From an uncultured Eubacteriales bacterium (lineage in GTDB: Bacteria > Bacillota > Clostridia > UBA1381 > UBA9506): a stretch of 13,679 bases of DNA. Location: positions 1-13,679 of the forward strand of contig CABSKZ010000045.1 of the NCBI GenBank assembly GCA_902478395.1, read 5' to 3'. This document shows, piece by piece, positions 7,489-13,679 of this stretch; positions within the stretch are counted from its first letter, which is position 1, and every line of letters starts with the position of its first letter. The position numbers and the translations under genes were made by a program. Under the pieces are notes generated by a model. That model was not told the DNA's origin. It saw nothing but the letters and a program-made list of their open reading frames with translations, and did no database searches.

Positions 7489-7722
7489 GCAAAACGGACA
7501 AAAAATTGTTGATAATGAAAAAATCTTATCATTGAGCTTTTCCAGCCTGTCTGATATCGTATATACGAACACTTAGCGAAGCTGGTGGAAGTGAAGGGTG
7601 CGCTTCGTGAAAACACAAACGGAAATAGACACGCACCACGGGCCTTTTTAAGGCAAACGATAAAAAATGATAATGATATGGCGTTCGTCTGCCACGATCG
7701 CCGGAAAGGATGATGATTCAAA
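7489..7722 (+). promoter_or_regulatory. Intergenic leader with candidate promoter and hairpins before the 861-aa gene
   Basis: This gap has no gene and no T-tailed terminator for the preceding gene. TTGAGC (7532-7537), a 17-nt spacer and TATCGT (7555-7560) make a moderate sigma-A promoter (four of six matches each). Downstream, GCGAAGC (7576-7582) can pair with GCTTCGT (7602-7608), while the overlapping GGTGCG (7597-7602) can instead pair with CGCACC (7632-7637). GCCTT and AAGGC (7642-7654) form a small hairpin. TGATAATGA occurs at 7510 and again at 7668. A partly symmetric TGGC...GCCA (7679-7694) lies just before the ribosome site GGAAAGGA (7703-7710). Confidence 0.35.
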
Positions 7723-10308
7723 ATGAAAAAAAGGTTTGGAAAAGGCATTTCCCTTCTCCTGTCTGCCGCTATGCTGATGACGGTTATTCCCGTCAGCGCG
7801 GAAACCTCTGTAACGGTCGCCGGGGAGGTGCTTTACGCACAGGACTTTGAGGGAAAAGTGGAAGAACTATTTAATAAGGCCATAGGAGGCCCCGATTGCT
7901 ATAAGGTCATAGAGCGCGACGGCAACCACATGCTCGCGGTAGATGGCTATGCCGCTTACGGCCACATTGGCTGGTTCGGTCCGACCGTAGCCGATTCTAT
8001 CATCAAGGCTGACGTTATGCAAATCGGCGCGGATGGAACCAAAGGCGCTTACTTTGCGTTCGGCCTGCGCGGAAAGGGCGTATCCAACGCCAAACGGAAC
8101 CTTGCCGGTTTTGCGGACGTCATGCTCTACGATTTTGACAATGGCAAGTACGACGCAGCCGCAACCCAGGTCCGCGACAGGCTGATGCTCGGCATCACCA
8201 GCGCAACCAATGATTATAGCAACACCACCGCATTTGATATCGACACCCTCACCACAACGCCGACGGGTGTTCTCCAAATGGAACAGTACGCAACAGATAC
8301 TGCCAAGGCTTATGAACGTAATTTCGGCGGAAGCTTCTACCGCATGACAGGCTCCGCCATCGGCACAAAAATGACGGCGCAGCTTTCCACCCTGTCCGGC
8401 AGCCTCATCCAAAGGGCGCAAACGGAAACGACGGGCTTCTCCGTCGCGCAGAACGCGGAAGGGCAGGCCAACATCTGCTCCAGAAGCATCATGGCTTGTT
8501 TTGACAACATCAAAGTCTACGCGCCGCTTACTGTAACCTCTTTTACGGCGGAGCCGCAGACGGCCACCGGCGGTTTGGGCGCGGAGGTTCCTTTCACCCT
8601 AACGTCAGACAGCGGCCAGACCATTGCCGCAGACGCAGCCCGGTTCGAATACGACCCGGAAGCGGTTAAAATTGATTTTGCGCATAACACCATCACCGCG
8701 CTGAAAGCAGGAACCCATACTATCACCGTTTTTCTGGACGATTTGTATTCCGATGCAAGCCTGCGCACCAGCTTTACCTTTACCGGTGTAGCCCCGCTCA
8801 AGCTCGAGTTTGCCGATCACAACCTGAATATCGGCGAAACCGCTTCCTTCAAGCTGTACAACGGCTCTTCCGAGATTACACAGGGCTTCACCGCATCAGC
8901 CGCCAGCGGCCTGTCCGTTTCCGGTAATCAGGTTACGGCAGCGGCCTCCGGTGTCCATAGCCTGACCGTCTCCTATGACGGACAGGAAATTACCATTCCC
9001 GTCGCGGTCAACAATCCGGATGAAAAGCTGGCGGTCAAGGGCGCCGAGCCAATTTATCAGCGGACCTTCGACGAGGCGACCATCACGGAAGAATTTATTA
9101 CTGGGGCGACAAACAGCGAAAATGTCAACGTAATTGAAGACGGCGGAAACAAGGTGCTCGCAATAACCGGAAAGACATACCAAACTACAGCGCAGTTCGG
9201 CCCAAAGGATATGAAGAATTATAGTCTGGAATACGACTTTAAACAGACCGCAGCTTCCGGCTCCTCCATCTGTATGCTTGGCGCGGGCATGCGGACGACA
9301 GCCGACAACAAAGGCTATCGGTTCACATATCTTCCTGTTATTAAATATGAGCCCGCTACCCACACCGTCAGCGGTACTGCTTCCTCCTTTGCCAGGGTTC
9401 TGTCCATCGCCCGCTCCGAAGGTACAAATAAAGCGAACGAGTTCTATTACGGCGGTATTTCAGAACCAGTTTTCCCCGGGCATCCGACAAATGCCTACTA
9501 CCATTTGAGCAACACCATCATCGGCGACAGCCTGTCCATTGTAGCGTCCTCCCAGGACGGCAGCACAACATACGGTGAATTTACAACCACGACGGGCGAA
9601 ATTGACAAGAAGAAGGATGGAACCGCAGTCGACACGATTTTGCAGGGCGGAACGATGTTTGTCAGCCACGGCGGCGACTTCAACATCGACAATGTCAAGC
9701 TGTATGAGATAGACGCACTCAAGGATATTTCCGTAGAGTACGGCGCGGTCGTTCCGGGCGAAGCAGTTCCGTTCACCGTATACGGCATCCGTGAGGACGA
9801 CACCAAAATGGCCCTCGCCTCCTCGTCCGTAACCGTAGCCACCAGCGGCGCGGTTACCGCAACAAACGAAAACTTCACCATTTCCAGCGGCACTGCCTAC
9901 GTCACCGTTACCTATACGGACAGCACGGGCGCAGCGAAATCGAAGGTGGTCAAGCTCAGCGCAGAAGCGGACAGCGAGTTTATCATCAAGAGTTTTTCAT
10001 TTGTTAATCCGGACGGCTCCGATTCAGCCCTGTTGGTCAGTGGCGGCGGAGCATTTGTAAACGCTTCCATTCTGCGCACCGCTTTGGGCGGCAGCGCGCC
10101 GCAGCTGGTGCTGGCTACTTACGATGTCAACACAAATATTATGCAGAGCGTTACCATGGAACGGGTCGAAGCGGTTCAGGCAGTCGGGGATATGATATAC
10201 CTTTCCGCGAAACTGAAGCTGCCGGCCGATGTTTCCAACCTCCTGGCAAAAGCGTTTTTATGGGATGGGAACAACCTGGTTCCTTTGGCAAAGAAAATTG
10301 AACAATAA
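7723..10308 (+). CDS. Secreted non-catalytic multidomain protein with two concanavalin-like modules, probably glycan-binding
   Basis: This 861-aa protein has a clear signal peptide (MKKRFGKG, hydrophobic core, cleavage expected after VSA at 24-26). GGAAAGGA lies 12 nt before the ATG, and two nearer ATGs upstream are out of frame. The layout by residue is: beta-sandwich module A (36-267), Big/Ig-like domains (270-355 and 356-430), module B (441-664), an Ig-like domain (665-747) and a C-terminal module (753-861). A and B are an old duplication: VIERDGN against VIEDGGN, WFGP against QFGP, and endings FDNIKVY against IDNVKLY. The module A/B type and the C-terminal module (FLWD then LVPL) also appear at the two ends of the 980-aa enzyme. 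I see no catalytic motif, LPXTG, SLH or dockerin. Inference: it is a secreted or wall-associated binding partner of that enzyme, acting on the same polymer. The function is not proven. Confidence 0.85.
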   Translation: MKKRFGKGISLLLSAAMLMTVIPVSAETSVTVAGEVLYAQDFEGKVEELFNKAIGGPDCYKVIERDGNHMLAVDGYAAYGHIGWFGPTVADSIIKADVMQIGADGTKGAYFAFGLRGKGVSNAKRNLAGFADVMLYDFDNGKYDAAATQVRDRLMLGITSATNDYSNTTAFDIDTLTTTPTGVLQMEQYATDTAKAYERNFGGSFYRMTGSAIGTKMTAQLSTLSGSLIQRAQTETTGFSVAQNAEGQANICSRSIMACFDNIKVYAPLTVTSFTAEPQTATGGLGAEVPFTLTSDSGQTIAADAARFEYDPEAVKIDFAHNTITALKAGTHTITVFLDDLYSDASLRTSFTFTGVAPLKLEFADHNLNIGETASFKLYNGSSEITQGFTASAASGLSVSGNQVTAAASGVHSLTVSYDGQEITIPVAVNNPDEKLAVKGAEPIYQRTFDEATITEEFITGATNSENVNVIEDGGNKVLAITGKTYQTTAQFGPKDMKNYSLEYDFKQTAASGSSICMLGAGMRTTADNKGYRFTYLPVIKYEPATHTVSGTASSFARVLSIARSEGTNKANEFYYGGISEPVFPGHPTNAYYHLSNTIIGDSLSIVASSQDGSTTYGEFTTTTGEIDKKKDGTAVDTILQGGTMFVSHGGDFNIDNVKLYEIDALKDISVEYGAVVPGEAVPFTVYGIREDDTKMALASSSVTVATSGAVTATNENFTISSGTAYVTVTYTDSTGAAKSKVVKLSAEADSEFIIKSFSFVNPDGSDSALLVSGGGAFVNASILRTALGGSAPQLVLATYDVNTNIMQSVTMERVEAVQAVGDMIYLSAKLKLPADVSNLLAKAFLWDGNNLVPLAKKIEQ

Positions 10309-10332
10309 TCACGCATTATCATTTCTATAGCA

Positions 10333-10373
10333 ACAGCCGTGGAGGAACACATTCCTCCACGGCTGTCTTTTTT
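10333..10373 (+). terminator. Strong intrinsic terminator after the 861-aa gene
   Basis: A perfect 15-bp inverted repeat (arms 10333-10347 and 10352-10366) with a CACA loop is followed by CTTTTTT (10367-10373). On the minus strand the hairpin lacks a U-tract (TGCTATAG follows), so it should stop plus-strand transcription well and the convergent helicase gene poorly. The minus-strand stop codon begins 2 nt beyond the T-run. Confidence 0.95.
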
Positions 10374-10374
10374 G

Positions 10375-13300
10375 TTAAAACAAGCTGAGCTGCTTTCCCT
10401 CCGGTTGTGGCTTCCGTTCCCGCACCATGCCAGTATGCAGGAATTCTGCAGGAATGTCCTCCAAAAACGCCGACGGTTCCGGCGAAGTCAGCAAAATCAA
10501 TTCATCGCGCGCCCGGGTCATTCCCACATAGAACAGCCGCCGTTCCTCTTCCATGTCCGCAGGCTGTTTGACCGTCTCCAGCGGGATAACGCCTTTTTTT
10601 ACGCCGCACAGAAACACAACCGGAAATTCAAGCCCCTTTGCCCCGTGAAACGTCATCAGCCGGACCGCTCCGGAAACGTATTCCTTCCCTGAACAGCGCA
10701 TCCAGTCGTATTCCTGTCCCAGCAGAAGGTTTTGCAGGAACGAATCCAGTCCGCTGTGGAACACCGCCATGTTCATCAGCCGGCGCAGCGGTTCATGTTC
10801 TTGCAATCCGTTTTCCTCCGCCCACAACTCCAGCAGCTTGCGCGGCTTTTCTTTGTGTATGCGCGGCACAAAAAGGCGGGCAAGCAGTATCCATTTCTGC
10901 AAATATCCTATATTCTCAAATGGCTTTACCATTTCCTCTAAACATTCTTCCGTCAAGGTTCTCACCGCTGTTTTCTCCCATGCCGCAGCAAACCCCTGTA
11001 TGATATCCTCCGGGCAATTCCACAGCGTTCTCAGGCACGTCCGCAGCGAATGGGCCTCCGTTGGGTACAGAAGAAACCGGAAGAAAGAAACGGTTCCACG
11101 TGCAATTTCGTCCGCAAACAAATCATCCCGCCCAGCAACAATATAGGGAATCCCTTCCTTCCGCAAGCATTTTTCCAAAATCCTGGCTTGCCGGTGCGTC
11201 CGGTAAAGCACCGCAACATCGGAAAAATCAAACTGTCCGGCATGAGAGCGGGCTAACGCGAAACGCTGGGAATCCAGCATGTCAATCCCGCCGACCAGCC
11301 GGTTTATTTCTTTCGCCACAAAAATTGCTTCCGACAGCTCGCTTTCCGCTGTCAGCAGGCTTACGGTCCCGTTATCTGCCCGCTGCGCTTCCAGGCGCCG
11401 CTCATTCCCTTCGTTTTTCAGGATAACCGGAAGCGCGCAGTTGATAATCTCTGGTGTGGAACGGTAGTTTTTAACCAGCCGTATCACGCTTGCCTGCCCC
11501 GTATCTTCCGCCAGTCTTTCAAAGCAGTGCGCATCCGACCCGCGAAAACCATAGATGGATTGATCCGGGTCACCGATCACAAACAGTTCTTTCCCGTTTT
11601 CGCTCCATGCGCGCACCAGGCGGTACTGTACGTCGTTGATATCCTGAAACTCGTCCACCAGCAAATACGCAAAGCCCCGCATCCGGTTCTTTTTTATCCT
11701 GCCAGCCTCCCAGTCCGCGAGCGTATACAATAAGAGATCGTCAAAATCCAGAAGGTTCATTTCCCGAAGCTGCCTGTCATACGCTTCCAGTGCTTCTCGG
11801 CTGGCCTTTCCTTCCTCTGAATTTCTCCCATTCTTCCATGCCGATACCTCCTGCAAAAACTGTTTCGGCGTGCACGATAATTCAAACTGCCGCAGCACCC
11901 TTTCCGCGATTTCCCTCGCCCCATATTCATCAATCAGCATTGTGTCTCCATCTTTACCGGAAAGAAGCTGTAAACAAATTGAATGAAATGTTCCAATCCT
12001 CATGGCCCGTACGGCCCGTTTTCCGCCAAGCTGCTTTTCAAGGCGGGTACGCATCTCTTCCGCGGCTTTATTCGTAAACGTAACCGCCGTAATTTCTGAA
12101 GGAGATACGCCGCATTCCCCGATGAGATACGCAATTTTGGAAACGAGCGTTTTCGTTTTTCCTGTTCCCGGCCCAGCTATGACCGCCATAACGGAGGCAG
12201 TTGCCGTAACCGCCTCTCGCTGCTCCGCGTTCAAATCCGTAAGTATGCCTTCCACATTCAAAACACTCTCTGCGGCAAGCTCTACGTCATGCTTCCCCGG
12301 TGCTTCAGACAGCTTTTTTATGCTTCCCTGTTTTGTTTTATTTTTTTTCGGCTCCCGTTTTTCCGGAACAAATAGGCTAATCTGACCGCCCAGCGTCTCT
12401 ATTTCGTCTTTCTCCAGCAGTTTCAGTTTTCCGTACTTCCCGTCATACCCCGGTTCCCATTCCACCCTGCCGGAGCGCAGGCGGCGGATTCCTTCTTCGA
12501 TACACGGCCCGGCCACATGGCCGATATCCTCCAGCGGAACCTCGCGCAAAATGGAAAATTCCGGCCCTAACACAGACAACAACTGTTCATAGCGCGCTTC
12601 TGTTTTTGCCCCCGTTGCGGCCCCTCCTGTCGACGCGGCAATGACTTCCGGAAGCGGCACAAGGCTTTCAAACGGAGCAGCATTTTCCGGCCGGATGCTC
12701 TTTTCCCGGTCCGCCAATTGTTCCACACGATGCAGCACACCAATGGTAATTTTCTTCCCACACACTGGGCATTTCCCGCCGTATTCCGCCGTTTCCGCAG
12801 GCGTCAGGCACAAATTGCAATTCCGGTGGCCGTCAAGATGATATTTCCCTTCCTCCGGGAAAAATTCAATCGTCCCGGCAAACCCTCCATTTTTTCCCAT
12901 CTCCAACGCGTGGGACAACGCAGGATAGGACAGCTCCGTATCCAGTAAATTCGCTTCCCTCCCCAACTTAGCCGGAGAATGTGCGTCAGAATTGGAAACC
13001 AGCGTGTAGCCATCCAAGGCGGACAGCCGCCAGTTCATGTCCGGGTCGGAGGACAGCCCCGTTTCCAGCGCGTAGATATATGGCGTCAAGTCCTCAAAGC
13101 ATTCTTCTATTGTGTCAAAGCCTGAAAACGCGCCAAACATGGAAAAATGCGGCGTCCAGATATGGGCCGGTATAAAAATCACATTGGGGCACACCTCCAG
13201 TGCAATCTCCAGCAAATCGCGGCTGTCAAGCCCCAAAATCGGACGTCCGTCCGAATGGATATTGCCAATCGCCTCCAGCTTGTGCGCCAGCGTCTCCGCC

Positions 13301-13641
13301 TCTTCCAGCCCCGGAAGCAAAATCACGTTATGAACCTTGCGGACTTTTCCATTTTTCTTGTAGATAGAACTGATTTCACCAGAAATTACAAACCTGGGGG
13401 TTTTACTGCCGGTGTCCGCCGCGTCCGCAATCTGCAATTCTTGTTTCAGCGCATAAAACCCATGCTCTGCGGGAACCAGCTTTTCTTTCAGTTCCTTCCT
13501 CCAAGCAGGATGTGTAAAATCGCCCGTTCCCAGCAGGCCGATTCCCTTTCTCCGCGCCCAGAAATCCAGAGATTCCGGGTCGCATTTTGGGCTGGTTGCC
13601 CGGGAATATTTCGAGTGGATATGGAGGTCCGCAATTGTCAT
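10375..13641 (-). CDS. EndoQ-like PHP endonuclease fused to a UvrD/PcrA-type DNA helicase
   Basis: This is a 1088-aa cytoplasmic DNA-repair protein. The N-terminal half (1-424) matches endonuclease Q, which in studied relatives nicks 5' of deaminated bases and abasic sites. PHP metal ligands are visible as DLHIH (5-9), E89 in SGEIS, H160 in PAHIW and SDAH (218-221). GKYHL (265-269) precedes a four-cysteine zinc site (C275, C278, C291, C294). A lysine-rich linker (about 425-455) leads to a superfamily-1 helicase: Walker A GPGTGKT (490-496), TFTNKAAEEM (521-530), DEFQD (663-667), GDPDQSIYGFRG (690-701), NYRST (725-729), TFHGAKGLEF (997-1006) and VGMTRARDEL (1039-1048). The helicase half is about 630 aa, a little shorter than PcrA. 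QISLF (420-424) and the terminal QLSLF (1084-1088) resemble beta-clamp binding motifs. AAGGTG lies 7 nt before the ATG. It likely nicks at damaged bases and then unwinds the nicked strand (inference). Confidence 0.93.
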   Translation of the reverse strand: MTIADLHIHSKYSRATSPKCDPESLDFWARRKGIGLLGTGDFTHPAWRKELKEKLVPAEHGFYALKQELQIADAADTGSKTPRFVISGEISSIYKKNGKVRKVHNVILLPGLEEAETLAHKLEAIGNIHSDGRPILGLDSRDLLEIALEVCPNVIFIPAHIWTPHFSMFGAFSGFDTIEECFEDLTPYIYALETGLSSDPDMNWRLSALDGYTLVSNSDAHSPAKLGREANLLDTELSYPALSHALEMGKNGGFAGTIEFFPEEGKYHLDGHRNCNLCLTPAETAEYGGKCPVCGKKITIGVLHRVEQLADREKSIRPENAAPFESLVPLPEVIAASTGGAATGAKTEARYEQLLSVLGPEFSILREVPLEDIGHVAGPCIEEGIRRLRSGRVEWEPGYDGKYGKLKLLEKDEIETLGGQISLFVPEKREPKKNKTKQGSIKKLSEAPGKHDVELAAESVLNVEGILTDLNAEQREAVTATASVMAVIAGPGTGKTKTLVSKIAYLIGECGVSPSEITAVTFTNKAAEEMRTRLEKQLGGKRAVRAMRIGTFHSICLQLLSGKDGDTMLIDEYGAREIAERVLRQFELSCTPKQFLQEVSAWKNGRNSEEGKASREALEAYDRQLREMNLLDFDDLLLYTLADWEAGRIKKNRMRGFAYLLVDEFQDINDVQYRLVRAWSENGKELFVIGDPDQSIYGFRGSDAHCFERLAEDTGQASVIRLVKNYRSTPEIINCALPVILKNEGNERRLEAQRADNGTVSLLTAESELSEAIFVAKEINRLVGGIDMLDSQRFALARSHAGQFDFSDVAVLYRTHRQARILEKCLRKEGIPYIVAGRDDLFADEIARGTVSFFRFLLYPTEAHSLRTCLRTLWNCPEDIIQGFAAAWEKTAVRTLTEECLEEMVKPFENIGYLQKWILLARLFVPRIHKEKPRKLLELWAEENGLQEHEPLRRLMNMAVFHSGLDSFLQNLLLGQEYDWMRCSGKEYVSGAVRLMTFHGAKGLEFPVVFLCGVKKGVIPLETVKQPADMEEERRLFYVGMTRARDELILLTSPEPSAFLEDIPAEFLHTGMVRERKPQPEGKQLSLF

Positions 13642-13672
13642 GCCACATCACCTTTTTCGTCAAGATATCTCT

Positions 13673-13678
13673 ATTATA
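13673..13678 (-). promoter_or_regulatory. Perfect -10 box upstream of the EndoQ-helicase gene
   Basis: On the minus strand a consensus TATAAT lies about 32 nt before the start codon, with transcription expected near 13666 and the AAGGTGAT ribosome site (13647-13654) in the short leader. The -35 element would be outside the window, so the promoter is only half visible. Confidence 0.5.
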
Positions 13679-13679
13679 G

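Noticed and set aside
7510..7676. TGATAATGA repeated at 7510 and 7668 as a regulator-binding direct repeat
   Set aside because: Both copies lie in AT-rich DNA where such 9-mers are easily produced by chance, and there is no regular spacing to a promoter.
7679..7694. TGGC...GCCA with central CG as a LacI/CcpA-type operator
   Set aside because: Only the outer four pairs and the centre are symmetric; it does not fit the CcpA consensus. Kept only as a note in the leader entry.
10333..10373. Bidirectional terminator serving both convergent genes
   Set aside because: Only the plus strand has a T-run after the stem; the minus-strand side reads TGCTATAG, so efficient termination of the helicase gene is not supported.
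10339..10692. Plus-strand open frame starting inside the terminator hairpin
   Set aside because: It begins within the terminator loop region and is antisense to the conserved helicase C-terminus.
1..13679. CRISPR array, insertion sequence, tRNA/rRNA, prophage or defence island
   Set aside because: No spaced direct repeats, transposase, terminal inverted repeats, RNA gene or phage protein was found. The UvrD-type helicase is fused to EndoQ, which points to base-damage repair and not to a defence system.

Overview
The window looks like a chromosomal segment of an anaerobic, Clostridia-like Bacillota. The grounds are strong purine-rich Shine-Dalgarno sequences close to every start, sigma-A type promoters, a polysaccharide-type ABC importer of the LplABC/YtcQ-YteP-YtcP family with no ATPase gene of its own, large multimodular secreted proteins, and an EndoQ-UvrD fusion protein. 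No ribosomal or marker gene is present, so a finer placement is not supported. I see no RNA genes, insertion sequences, CRISPR arrays or phage genes.

Bases 1-4198 (minus strand) hold a compact operon read right to left: inner-membrane permease 1 (3242-4198), permease 2 (2338-3219), substrate-binding lipoprotein (678-2258), then a gene of unnamed enzyme family cut by the left edge (1-663). A 347-bp divergent control region (4199-4545) separates it from two plus-strand genes for secreted multidomain proteins: a 980-aa putative polysaccharide-active enzyme (4546-7488) and an 861-aa non-catalytic, probably glycan-binding protein (7723-10308). The 861-aa gene ends in a strong 15-bp hairpin terminator (10333-10373).

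Hand alignment shows that the truncated first gene and the 980-aa protein are paralogues. They share an SENH motif and an E-[FY]-D-S-G...Y-Y motif about 50 residues downstream. One is exported, and the other has no signal peptide and is translated right behind the importer's binding protein. The simplest reading is a Gram-positive polysaccharide utilisation locus: the exported enzyme and the binding protein handle a polymer outside, the ABC system imports oligosaccharides, and the cytoplasmic paralogue finishes them. The substrate cannot be read from the sequence; a lyase mechanism is possible but unproven.

Bases 10375-13641 (minus strand, convergent) encode an unrelated DNA-repair protein of 1088 aa. 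Its N-terminal half is an endonuclease Q-like PHP nuclease with a four-cysteine zinc site, and its C-terminal half is a UvrD/PcrA-type helicase with all main motifs. It carries two candidate beta-sliding-clamp motifs, QISLF at the end of the nuclease half and QLSLF as its last five residues. I regard this fusion and the exported/cytoplasmic enzyme pair as the two most interesting items.
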